From an uncultured SAR86 cluster bacterium (GTDB lineage: Bacteria > Pseudomonadota > Gammaproteobacteria > Magnimaribacterales > D2472): a stretch of 64,000 nucleotides of DNA. Made by a program: the position numbers and the translations under genes. The DNA lies in NCBI GenBank assembly GCA_902610905.1, contig CACLXS010000003.1:62001-126000 (forward strand). Reading direction: 5' to 3'. Below are positions 8,625-15,725 of this stretch, piece by piece (position 1 is the first letter of the stretch; each line of letters starts with the position of its first letter). The notes beneath the pieces were generated by a model. That model searched no databases. It saw nothing but the letters and a program-made list of their open reading frames with translations, and had not been told where the DNA came from.

Positions 8625-9422
8625 ATGCAAATCAATAATTTATTTAGTGTAAAAAATAAAGTAGCTGTAGTTACTGGAGGATCTAGGGGCATAGGAGAAA
8701 TGATTACAGCTGGGTTTCTTGCAAACGGAGCAAAGGTTTACATTTCAGCAAGAAAGGCTCCCGCTTTAATTGAAAAAGCTAAAGAGCTTTCAGAGCTATA
8801 TGATGGAGAATGTATTCCATTTCCTTGTGATTTAAGTACTTCAGAGGGCATTGATTCATTTTCAAACATGATTGCAGAAAAAGAAGATGGTATTGATTAT
8901 TTAATAAATAATGCAGGAGCTGCATGGGGTGAGCCATTTGAAAGTTTCTCAGAAGCTGGCTGGGATAAAGTTATGGACTTAAATGTAAAGAGTATTTTTT
9001 TCTTAACACAGAAAATGAAGCCATTGCTTTTAAAAAGAGCAACTCTTGAAGATCCATCTAGAGTAATAAATATTGGTTCAATAGATGGATTGAATGTTCC
9101 AGGATTTCCAACTTTTTCTTACAGCACTTCCAAGGCTGCAGTTCATCACTTAACAAGACATTTGGCAGCTCAGCTTGTGCCAGAAAATATTATTGTAAAT
9201 GCAATTGCACCAGGACCTTACCCAAGTAATATGTTAGGTTCAGCTGTTAATTCAGATTACTCGGAAATTGAAAAACGCAATCCAAGAAAAAGAACCGGAA
9301 GCCCTGAAGACATTGCAGGCTTAGCTATATTTTTATGCTCAAGAGCAGGTGCATACGTTGTTGGTGAGACTATTGCTTCTGATGGTGGCCTAGTTAAGAC
9401 AGCAGGGCACATATTGGGATAA
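8625..9422 (+). CDS. SDR-family NAD(P)-dependent oxidoreductase
   Basis: A classical short-chain dehydrogenase of 265 aa. The cofactor motif TGGSRGIG lies at 17-24, NNAG near 91, the catalytic Ser in INIGSIDG, and YSTSK with Tyr ~166 and Lys ~170. The ISARK motif after beta-2 suggests NADP preference. It resembles RhlG-like 3-oxoacyl reductases and gluconate/glucose dehydrogenase-type SDRs, so the substrate is open. It converges on a LysR gene 6 bases downstream, and an acyl-CoA dehydrogenase lies beyond that, which weakly favours an acyl or ketone substrate. Confidence 0.85.
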   Translation: MQINNLFSVKNKVAVVTGGSRGIGEMITAGFLANGAKVYISARKAPALIEKAKELSELYDGECIPFPCDLSTSEGIDSFSNMIAEKEDGIDYLINNAGAAWGEPFESFSEAGWDKVMDLNVKSIFFLTQKMKPLLLKRATLEDPSRVINIGSIDGLNVPGFPTFSYSTSKAAVHHLTRHLAAQLVPENIIVNAIAPGPYPSNMLGSAVNSDYSEIEKRNPRKRTGSPEDIAGLAIFLCSRAGAYVVGETIASDGGLVKTAGHILG

Positions 9423-9427
9423 ATAAA

Positions 9428-10330
9428 TTATTTTTTTGCTGCAATAAAAGCGTTAATAATTAATTCTTTCATCCAAATATGACCACCGTCGCCTTCATCG
9501 CTTTTATGCCATATTAAAAAATATTCCATAGAAGGAATCTCAGCAGGTATCTCTAAAAATGGAAGATTATGAGACTTTGCAAAGCTTCGCGTGCCAAATA
9601 AAAGCATATCAGTTGATTTAATGATTGTAGGCGCTATTAGAAAGTGCTGACATCTAAGAGCAACATTTCTCCTATAACCAATCTTATCAAGCTCTACATC
9701 AATAAGATGTAATCCTCTTTTTCTACTTGAGACATGTAAATGATCTTGAGCAAGAATGTCATCAATTCCAGGATTGTCTATTTCGGAGATTGGATGCCCT
9801 TCTCTATGCATTGCAACAAAATCATCCTCGAAAACTTTATAAGAATTTATTTCATCTGATGCCGGTATAACAGGATCAACAACAAAATCTAAATTATTAG
9901 TTGCAAGAGCATGAACCTGATCACTTCTTTTATAGGCATAGCTTCCAACAGAGATGCTTTTTGCATTTCTATCTATCTCTTTCATAATAAATGGAAGAAC
10001 CCTTCCTTCAGAAATATCACCAAGAGATAATTTAAAAGTTCTGGTGGTATTTTTCTCATCGAATGTATCTGGCTCATTAACACTATGCTGCATTAGAGTT
10101 AAAGCATTTTGAATATCTTTAATAATATTTTCAGTTTTTTGAGTTGGCACCATTCCAGAACCAGTTCTTACAAAAAGATCATCATTAAATTTTTCACGCA
10201 AACGTGATAATGCATTACTTACAGCTGGCTGAGTAATTCCAACTACTTCCGCGGCTTTAGTTAAGCTACCCTCTGTGTATATTGCATTTAAAATTACAAA
10301 AAGGTTTAAATCAAAAGAACTTATTTTCAT
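9428..10330 (-). CDS. LysR-family transcriptional regulator
   Basis: A 300-aa LTTR. Residues 1-60 form the winged helix-turn-helix (LNLFVILNAIYTEGSLTKAAEVVGITQPAVSNALSRLR in pieces), followed by FVRTGSGMVPT, the usual junction to the effector domain. The C-terminal domain resembles the NodD/SyrM-like branch. It is divergent from the acyl-CoA dehydrogenase gene at 10475, with 144 bases between them that contain a 7-base inverted repeat and a TATAAT box. The likely target is therefore that gene and itself. The effector is unknown. Confidence 0.9.
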   Translation of the reverse strand: MKISSFDLNLFVILNAIYTEGSLTKAAEVVGITQPAVSNALSRLREKFNDDLFVRTGSGMVPTQKTENIIKDIQNALTLMQHSVNEPDTFDEKNTTRTFKLSLGDISEGRVLPFIMKEIDRNAKSISVGSYAYKRSDQVHALATNNLDFVVDPVIPASDEINSYKVFEDDFVAMHREGHPISEIDNPGIDDILAQDHLHVSSRKRGLHLIDVELDKIGYRRNVALRCQHFLIAPTIIKSTDMLLFGTRSFAKSHNLPFLEIPAEIPSMEYFLIWHKSDEGDGGHIWMKELIINAFIAAKK

Positions 10331-10367
10331 AGTTTTATTTCAAACAGGAGTAATGCATTTGTGCACC

Positions 10368-10392
10368 TAGCTTTGATTTAAACATAAAGCTA
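10368..10392. promoter_or_regulatory. candidate LysR operator in divergent intergenic region
   Basis: A perfect inverted repeat TAGCTTT (10368-10374) and AAAGCTA (10386-10392) is separated by 11 bases and lies between the LysR gene and the acyl-CoA dehydrogenase gene. The position and symmetry suit a regulator-binding site. The assignment to this LysR is inference. Confidence 0.4.
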
Positions 10393-10430
10393 TTATAGAT
10401 ATACGGCATATTTGTATTATTCATCACACT

Positions 10431-10436
10431 TATAAT
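10431..10436 (+). promoter_or_regulatory. -10 box of acyl-CoA dehydrogenase gene
   Basis: A consensus TATAAT lies 38 bases before the ATG at 10475, and no good -35 hexamer is seen at the right distance, which would suit an activator-dependent promoter. An AGGGAG ribosome site follows at 10459-10464. Confidence 0.4.
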
Positions 10437-10474
10437 GTTACCAAATATTAGTGTATATAGGGAGTTAAATTTAA

Positions 10475-11695
10475 ATGTTACCTGAACTTAGACCAGAAGC
10501 TATAGATCTTATTGCAAGAGTTAAAGATTTTATCGAAAAAGAATGCATTCCGTCAGAAGATATTTTTCATGAACAGATAGAAGAAGGGGAAAATAGATGG
10601 AATTCTTATCCAGAGGTAATAAATGAACTTAAAGATAAAGCTAAATCAAAAGGATTATGGAATCTTTTTTTACCAGAGAGTGAGTTTGGAGCAGGGTTAA
10701 CAAATTATGAGTATGCACATTTAGCTGAAGTTATGGGAACTTGCCATATTGCATCAGAAGCAATGAATTGTGCAGCTCCTGATACAGGAAATATGGAAGT
10801 TATAGCAAGATATGGTAATGAAAAGCATCAAGAAGAATGGTTAAAACCATTGCTTGATGGTGAAATTAGATCTGCATTTGCAATGACTGAACCTGGAGTA
10901 GGCTCATCTGATGCGACTAATATGCAAGCCGCCGCTGTTTTAGACGGAGATGAGTATGTAATTAATGGTGAAAAATGGTGGACTTCAGGAGCTGGTGATC
11001 CAAGATGTAAAATTCTTGTATTTATGGCTGTCACAAATCCAGATGCAGCAAAACATCAAAGACATTCCATGATGTTGGTTCCTATGGAGTCTGAAGGGAT
11101 TGAAATTCAAAAAATGATGCATGTGTTTGGCTATGATGATGCACCTCATGGCCATGCTCATATCAAATTTAAAAATGTAAGAATTCCAAAAGATAATCTT
11201 TTACTAGGGGAGGGTAGAGGTTTTGAAATAGCTCAAGGTCGCTTGGGCCCAGGTAGAATTCATCATTGCATGAGGACAATAGGCGTCGGTGAAAAAGCTA
11301 TTGAGCTAATGTGTAAGAGGGGTATAGATCCTACTAAAATGCCTTTTGGTAAAAATATTGCAAATCTTGGAGCAAATTTTGACTATATAGCTGAATCAAG
11401 AATAGAACTTAATGCAGCAAGACTATTAACACTTGATGCAGCTCATAAAATGGATACTGTTGGAAACAAGATAGCAGCAAGTGAAATTGCTCAAATAAAG
11501 GTTTTTGCACCTAACGTAGTTTTAAAGATTCTTGATAGAGCAATACAGATGCATGGAGGCGAGGGTGTATCTCAATTAACTCCATTAGCTTCAATGTATG
11601 CACATATAAGAACTTTAAGGCTTGCAGATGGTCCAGATGAAGTTCATAGAAGAGCTGTTGCTAGATTAGAGCTTGGTAAATACATGGTTAGATAA
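10475..11695 (+). CDS. acyl-CoA dehydrogenase, ACAD10/11-like
   Basis: A FAD-dependent acyl-CoA dehydrogenase of 406 aa. It shows LWNLFLPE near residue 65, APDTGNMEV, the FAD-binding [27 protein letters not shown], and a C-terminal catalytic Glu in DGPDEVHRR (~389). These features match the mammalian ACAD10/11 branch and its bacterial relatives, which act on long-chain or 4-hydroxyacyl substrates. The exact chain length is unknown. Expression is probably controlled by the divergent LysR gene. Its stop codon TAA is followed directly by the TTG start of sbcB in the same frame. Confidence 0.9.
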   Translation: MLPELRPEAIDLIARVKDFIEKECIPSEDIFHEQIEEGENRWNSYPEVINELKDKAKSKGLWNLFLPESEFGAGLTNYEYAHLAEVMGTCHIASEAMNCAAPDTGNMEVIARYGNEKHQEEWLKPLLDGEIRSAFAMTEPGVGSSDATNMQAAAVLDGDEYVINGEKWWTSGAGDPRCKILVFMAVTNPDAAKHQRHSMMLVPMESEGIEIQKMMHVFGYDDAPHGHAHIKFKNVRIPKDNLLLGEGRGFEIAQGRLGPGRIHHCMRTIGVGEKAIELMCKRGIDPTKMPFGKNIANLGANFDYIAESRIELNAARLLTLDAAHKMDTVGNKIAASEIAQIKVFAPNVVLKILDRAIQMHGGEGVSQLTPLASMYAHIRTLRLADGPDEVHRRAVARLELGKYMVR

Positions 11696-13102
11696 TTGTC
11701 ATTTAGCAATTTAATATTTTACGATACCGAAACGACTGGAATTCAAAAAGATTTTAGTCAAATATTGCAATGCGGCTCAGTTTTAACAGATAGAAATTTA
11801 AGAACTATCGATGAACAAAACACAGGCTGTGCTCCACTTCCATGGGTAATCCCTCAACCTATGGCGATGCTTACAAATAAAAAAGTGGACCTTTTCAATT
11901 CAAATATTTCACATTATCAAATGATGAAAGATATACAGTTGCAATGGAAACAATGGTCTGCTCAAAGTCCCTCAGTTTTTATTACTTACAATGGTCATGC
12001 ATTTGATGAAGAGCTAATTAGAAGGCAATTTTTTTGGAATCTTCTAGAACCATATACTACAAATACCAATGGTAATGGTCGACTTGATTTAATGCTCATG
12101 ATGCACAATATAGCTGCTTTTTTTTCTGAAGAAATAGCAATTCCTCTTTTTGAAGGCGGCCCTAGAATAAGTTATAAATTAGAACATTTAGCTCAAGAAC
12201 ACGGTATTGATGCTGGTGATGCGCATGATGCTATTGCTGACTGCAATTTAATGATCGAATTATGCAAGATTATTCAAAATAAATTACCAGATTTATTTGA
12301 TTCTTTTATAAATATATCTACAAAAAATGGAATAAAAAACCTTTTATATTCTGATGATTTTTTAGCTCTTGGTGAAATTCATAGAAGACATACATTTGAA
12401 TATCCAGTTGTATTATGCGGGAGCGATGCTAGCAGACCTAATGAAATTGTATTTTTTGATTTAAGTTATGATGATCCAGAAGAAATTCTAGATTTAGATT
12501 ATGTTGAAATTAATAAATTAATTCAATCTAACTCTAGAGATGAACCTTTAAAAAAATATAAGATTAATAAAACAATTCCTATTTGTTCCCACAAACTCCT
12601 AACTAACAAAAATATTTTTGATGTTGAATTTTCTGAGTTACAAAGGCGTGCTGATATGGTTAGATCAAATAAAGATTTTCAACAAAAAGTTTCCCAAGCA
12701 ATGGAAGATAGATTAATGGACTTTCCAGAATCTGAATACATTGAAGGAACTCTATATTCTGGTGGTTTCCCCTCATATAGAGATAAAGATCTTATGCAAG
12801 AATTTCATCTTAGCTCAGACCCAGCTCACCTAATAAAAATTTCAAGAAATTTTGAAGACGAGAGGCTTAGATTATTTGCTGAAAGAATAATATGCAATCA
12901 ATTCTCAACAGACATACCTGTTGATATACAAAAAAGATATCAAGACCTTATCAATCAAAGAACTGATGATGATGGGCCATGGGGTTCTGTAGAAAAAACA
13001 TTAATTCAAATTGAGAAGTTATTAGATGAAAGATCTGAAAAAGAAGACCAAAAAATCTTATTAGCCACTAAGAAAAAAGTTGAATCAATGAAAGTATCTT
13101 AA
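11696..13102 (+). CDS. sbcB: exodeoxyribonuclease I
   Basis: A single-strand 3'-5' DNA exonuclease used in recombination and mismatch repair, 468 aa (E. coli 475). The N-terminal DEDDh nuclease domain has FYDTETTG (first Asp/Glu, residues ~8-15), FNAHAFDEE-like TYNGHAFDEELIRRQFFWN, and HDAIADCNLM (His ~178, Asp ~182). The C-terminal part with SGGFPSYRDKDLMQEFH and LRLFAERI matches the ExoI-C region. No ATG occurs before the nuclease motif, so translation must begin at TTG 11696, immediately after the preceding stop, probably by coupling. A terminator follows at 13110. Confidence 0.92.
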   Translation: MSFSNLIFYDTETTGIQKDFSQILQCGSVLTDRNLRTIDEQNTGCAPLPWVIPQPMAMLTNKKVDLFNSNISHYQMMKDIQLQWKQWSAQSPSVFITYNGHAFDEELIRRQFFWNLLEPYTTNTNGNGRLDLMLMMHNIAAFFSEEIAIPLFEGGPRISYKLEHLAQEHGIDAGDAHDAIADCNLMIELCKIIQNKLPDLFDSFINISTKNGIKNLLYSDDFLALGEIHRRHTFEYPVVLCGSDASRPNEIVFFDLSYDDPEEILDLDYVEINKLIQSNSRDEPLKKYKINKTIPICSHKLLTNKNIFDVEFSELQRRADMVRSNKDFQQKVSQAMEDRLMDFPESEYIEGTLYSGGFPSYRDKDLMQEFHLSSDPAHLIKISRNFEDERLRLFAERIICNQFSTDIPVDIQKRYQDLINQRTDDDGPWGSVEKTLIQIEKLLDERSEKEDQKILLATKKKVESMKVS

Positions 13103-13109
13103 AAAATAA

Positions 13110-13135
13110 ATGGAGGACCGGAGCCCTCCATTTTA
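13110..13135 (+). terminator. rho-independent terminator after sbcB
   Basis: A 7-bp stem ATGGAGG (13110-13116) pairs with CCTCCAT (13125-13131) around an 8-base loop and is followed by a short T run. It lies 8 bases past the sbcB stop. Confidence 0.65.
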
Positions 13136-13200
13136 GATATCAGCAATTCTAATAGGGGGGAGGAGTGCTGACACCGCAAATTTTATATATTTATAATTAA
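13136..13200 (+). other. G-rich element between sbcB terminator and tRNA-Val
   Basis: This short intergenic piece contains TCAGCA and TGCTGA arms flanking a run of six G and GGAGG, unusual in such AT-rich DNA. The GGAGG could pair with the CCTCC arm of the preceding terminator hairpin. No reading frame is convincing. The remaining bases to 13276 are plain AT-rich DNA in which I see nothing. Confidence 0.3.
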
Positions 13201-13276
13201 TTATCAACAATATTTATATTAGTTTTTATGGTTTTCGTATGTTGGTTATATGTATATGTTTAATACATATTTTTGG

Positions 13277-13307
13277 TTGTTACCAATTTATGAAATTTCT
13301 GTATAAT
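13277..13307 (+). promoter_or_regulatory. promoter of tRNA-Val(GAC)
   Basis: A consensus TATAAT (13302-13307) lies 12 bases before the tRNA. A TTGTTA at 13277-13282 (19-base spacer) or TTACCA at 13280-13285 (16-base spacer) could be the -35 box. Confidence 0.5.
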
Positions 13308-13319
13308 AATTTCTCTTTT

Positions 13320-13398
13320 AGACCCGTAGCTCAGTTTTGGTTAGAGCGCCGCATTGACATTGCGGAGGTCGATGGTTCGAGTCCATTCGGGTCTACCA
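13320..13398 (+). tRNA. tRNA-Val(GAC)
   Basis: A full cloverleaf folds by hand: acceptor AGACCCG/CGGGTCT, D stem GCTC/GAGC, anticodon stem CCGCA/TGCGG with loop TTGACAT (anticodon GAC), T arm GATGG/CCATT with a G-T pair, discriminator A and encoded CCA. The D loop AGTTTTGGTTA has 11 bases, two T longer than the common form. Confidence 0.95.
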
Positions 13399-13402
13399 AC
13401 AT

Positions 13403-13846
13403 TTATAATTGTGATAAGTATTCGTCTAATCTTTCATGATTCATAACAAAAGCTGCTTTTATTTTTTTTGCAGTAGCCTTAACTGATTCAAGATTACTTT
13501 GATTTTCACCAACCTCAATAATTCCAACCATAGCCATCATCATATGAGGAGTACATTGATATCCATACACTCCCTCAACATTAAAAGTTACTGATATATC
13601 TTGGCTAAGCCTGCCATTCCACTCTTCAGCTCCTGCGGGAACCATGCCCTTTATTGATGCAGAGTTATGAGCAGCATCTGTTGCTTTAAATGTAACGGTA
13701 TCTCCTTTATTTATTTTTAAAACAGCGGGCTCAAATACCATATAACCTTCAGTTCCCTGATTAAGCATCTTAACTTCATAATTTTCTGCAAGAGTAAATA
13801 GATTATAAGAGAGCAAAACAGTTATTAAAAAGTTTTTAATATTCAT
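13403..13846 (-). CDS. pseudoazurin (blue copper protein)
   Basis: A periplasmic type-1 copper protein that carries single electrons. The 147-aa precursor has a signal peptide (residues 1-20, cleavage after FTLA) and a cupredoxin domain. Copper ligands are visible: His60 in DAAHNS, then Cys98, His101 and Met106 in YGYQCTPHMMMAM, with the spacing of classical pseudoazurins (usually CTPHYGMGM). A C-terminal helical tail is also typical. Pseudoazurins donate to copper nitrite reductase, nitrous oxide reductase or cytochrome peroxidases; no such partner is in this window. Its ATG overlaps the stop of a small membrane protein gene, so it is the third gene of a tiny operon. Confidence 0.9.
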   Translation of the reverse strand: MNIKNFLITVLLSYNLFTLAENYEVKMLNQGTEGYMVFEPAVLKINKGDTVTFKATDAAHNSASIKGMVPAGAEEWNGRLSQDISVTFNVEGVYGYQCTPHMMMAMVGIIEVGENQSNLESVKATAKKIKAAFVMNHERLDEYLSQL

Positions 13847-13998
13847 AGCATTATTCCAGTAGTAGTAATTAAAGCAGTAACTATCAATAAAAATATAAAA
13901 CCAAGTGCCACAGAAAGTATTAAAATTTTTATTGGAGATGGAGTAAAAGTTGGCTCGTTTGAACCAACACCAATTAACAATTTAAATATTTTATTCAA
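13843..13998 (-). CDS. small single-helix membrane protein, second gene of pseudoazurin operon
   Basis: A 51-aa frame beginning with TTG (13996-13998) that overlaps the stop of the gene before it, and ending in TGA overlapping the pseudoazurin ATG. A GTG at 14014-14016 would give 57 aa. The product has a basic N terminus (NKIFKLLIGVG), a short Pro/Ser/Thr stretch and one strong transmembrane helix (about residues 25-47, ILILSVALGFIFLL). I do not recognise the family. Support comes from the tight overlap on both sides and the clean membrane-protein profile; there is no strong ribosome site. Confidence 0.6.
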   Translation of the reverse strand: MNKIFKLLIGVGSNEPTFTPSPIKILILSVALGFIFLLIVTALITTTGIML

Positions 13999-14173
13999 AA
14001 AAGATGTCAGTAACACTCATTGAAATTAACATGAAGGCAAGGACAACAATTTGTATTATGGCAGGTATAACAACAAACAAGACTAATGGATCAAACTTCA
14101 TACTGAGAAAGTAATCGTTTTGGCTCCATTCTATTGCTTCTTCAGGTGTTGCATTTCTAACTTGTGTATTCAA
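13991..14173 (-). CDS. small single-helix membrane protein, first gene of pseudoazurin operon
   Basis: A 60-aa protein with an acidic, soluble N-terminal part (PEEAIEWSQNDYF) and one transmembrane helix at about residues 29-54. The start must be TTG at 14173 or later: an in-frame TAG lies nine bases upstream of that TTG, and the next Met is at residue 25, inside the conserved-looking part. An AGGA ribosome site with 7-base spacing precedes the TTG. The family is not recognised. It leads an operon with another small membrane protein and pseudoazurin, which suggests a membrane partner or tether for copper electron transfer; that role is inference. Confidence 0.7.
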   Translation of the reverse strand: MNTQVRNATPEEAIEWSQNDYFLSMKFDPLVLFVVIPAIIQIVVLAFMLISMSVTDIFFE

Positions 14174-14186
14174 TTTATATTCCTAG

Positions 14187-14233
14187 ATACTGATAAATCA
14201 GTATTATTATATATATTTATAATATGATATCAA
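14187..14233 (-). promoter_or_regulatory. promoter with palindromic operator for pseudoazurin operon
   Basis: On the minus strand TTGATA (14228-14233) and TATAAT (14206-14211) are separated by 16 bases. Directly downstream, at the expected transcription start, sits a perfect palindrome ATACTGAT-AA-ATCAGTAT (14187-14204). A repressor bound there would block initiation; alternatively the RNA could form a hairpin 13 bases before the TTG start. The regulator is unknown, and the site does not fit the FNR spacing. Confidence 0.6.
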
Positions 14234-14315
14234 TAAAAATGATAATTTAATTTTGTTAATTATATTGAATATCTAAAAGATGTATATATCATCATAACCA
14301 AAGGGGAAATTTCTA

Positions 14316-15545
14316 ATGCAAAACCAAATTTTTAATATTTGTTACCTGCCAATATTTTTGTTTTTTTCTATTTTTACTCATTCTGCTGAAAAGTATTATC
14401 CAGACTTGTCATGGGAGACTGTTATTCCAGAAAGCCAGAATGTAAAGTCAGAAAATGTCCAATATTTAATTGATATAGCATTTACAGATAATTCAACTCT
14501 TGGAGTGGTAGTTATTAAAAATGGAAGGATTATTGGAGAGAAATATGCTCCTGGCTTTGATTTAAATTCTCATGGAACATCATGGTCCATGGCAAAAAGT
14601 TATTATGCTGCATTAATAGGTATCTCTATAGATAAAGGCGAGATAGGAAGTTTAGATGAAAGAGTTAAAGATTACCTTGACTATTTTAATGATGAAAGAT
14701 CAGAGATAACTATCAGAGACTTGCTAGATATGTCTAGTGGTCTTGATTTTCCAAGTCATGAACATGAAAAAATGTTTTTTCAAAAAAATCATCTTGATTA
14801 TTCAAAAAAAGTAGGAGTCGAAAAAGATGCTGGAATAAAGTTTGAATACAATAATGTGAATTCTATGCTTATAGGTGATATTTTATTCCAAGCTACTGGT
14901 AAAAAGGCTGACGTTCTTTTTGAAGAAAGAATATTACAACCTTTACAAATAATAGACTATAAGTTGTGGAAAGATGAAAAGGGCAATGTAATGACATATT
15001 GCTGTGTAGATATGTCGGCACGAGATTACTCTAAATTTGGATTACTTTTTGCAAGAAATGGATTATGGAATGATAAGCAAATCATTTCTAAAAGTTTCGT
15101 TGATGAAACATTTAAACTTGTCTGGGATACAACCCCGGAAAGATTTACAAGATTTAAAAGAGGGTATTCTTTGCATTGGTGGGTGTCAGCCTATGAAGAT
15201 AACTTTAAGATTTTTAATACTAGTGGTAAGTTTGGTCAGTATACTTTTGTAGATAGAGAAAACGATATTGTTGTTACAAGAATCACAAAATATAATCAAC
15301 AAGACTCTGGTGATGTTCAAAAGTGGGGACCTATGAGTTACCTAAAATGGGCAGGGGTTGATAATGCAATTAAGCTAGGAAGAAAATTAATTGAAAATGG
15401 TGTTATTGAATCTGGCAATAATGTCATTACACCATTTACAGACAAAGAGGGTGAATCAAAAGAATTTTATTCTAGGTATGGAGACTTTATTGGAGCAATT
15501 GAAAATCTAAGCTGTAATTGTTATCCACAAAGTATTTTTAATTAA
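14316..15545 (+). CDS. serine hydrolase, class C beta-lactamase-like
   Basis: A 409-aa secreted protein with a signal peptide (residues ~1-24, cleavage near THSA). The beta-lactamase/DD-peptidase fold is shown by the nucleophile motif SMAK (Ser91, Lys94), the YNN motif (Tyr ~178) and a SGKFGQ segment at the position of the KTG/HxG box. Relatives include esterases, 6-aminohexanoate-dimer hydrolase and penicillin-binding-protein-like enzymes, so true beta-lactamase activity should not be assumed. It is transcribed divergently from the pseudoazurin operon, and its stop overlaps a small convergent gene by 4 bases. Confidence 0.85.
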   Translation: MQNQIFNICYLPIFLFFSIFTHSAEKYYPDLSWETVIPESQNVKSENVQYLIDIAFTDNSTLGVVVIKNGRIIGEKYAPGFDLNSHGTSWSMAKSYYAALIGISIDKGEIGSLDERVKDYLDYFNDERSEITIRDLLDMSSGLDFPSHEHEKMFFQKNHLDYSKKVGVEKDAGIKFEYNNVNSMLIGDILFQATGKKADVLFEERILQPLQIIDYKLWKDEKGNVMTYCCVDMSARDYSKFGLLFARNGLWNDKQIISKSFVDETFKLVWDTTPERFTRFKRGYSLHWWVSAYEDNFKIFNTSGKFGQYTFVDRENDIVVTRITKYNQQDSGDVQKWGPMSYLKWAGVDNAIKLGRKLIENGVIESGNNVITPFTDKEGESKEFYSRYGDFIGAIENLSCNCYPQSIFN

Positions 15546-15721
15546 GATTTATTAATTTTCTTTAGAAAAGTTTCTTTATCTTTTGCCCATTCTTCATAGT
15601 AATAGCCATCATTACCTTGTTTGTTAACATACTTAACAAAAAATCTTCCGTCTTCATCTTCAAAACCTGATTCATAGGGCATGCCTGTTAATTTATTGGG
15701 CCTTTTAAATTGATCTTCCAT
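15542..15721 (-). CDS. hypothetical small acidic/aromatic protein
   Basis: A 59-aa protein not recognised. The ATG at 15721 is preferred over an upstream TTG because it begins 5 bases after the SLC13 stop and gives a compact product. The sequence is soluble, rich in Glu/Asp/Lys and aromatics (GNDGYYYEEWAKDKETFLKK), with no signal or membrane segment. It probably shares the transcript of the SLC13 permease upstream. It could be a regulator of that transporter, but there is no direct evidence. Confidence 0.55.
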   Translation of the reverse strand: MEDQFKRPNKLTGMPYESGFEDEDGRFFVKYVNKQGNDGYYYEEWAKDKETFLKKINKS

Positions 15722-15725
15722 AACG

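Noticed and set aside
13239-13439. A 66-residue frame across tRNA-Val(GAC)
   Set aside because: It lies over the tRNA and the end of the convergent pseudoazurin gene; the translation is a tRNA artefact.
14187-14204. Palindrome as an FNR/ANR site
   Set aside because: The half-sites TGAT and ATCA are 2 bases apart, while FNR sites need 4.
14316-15545. Serine hydrolase as an antibiotic-resistance beta-lactamase
   Set aside because: The SMAK/YNN motifs define only the fold; the third motif SGKFGQ and the overall sequence fit the broad esterase/amidase relatives better than AmpC.
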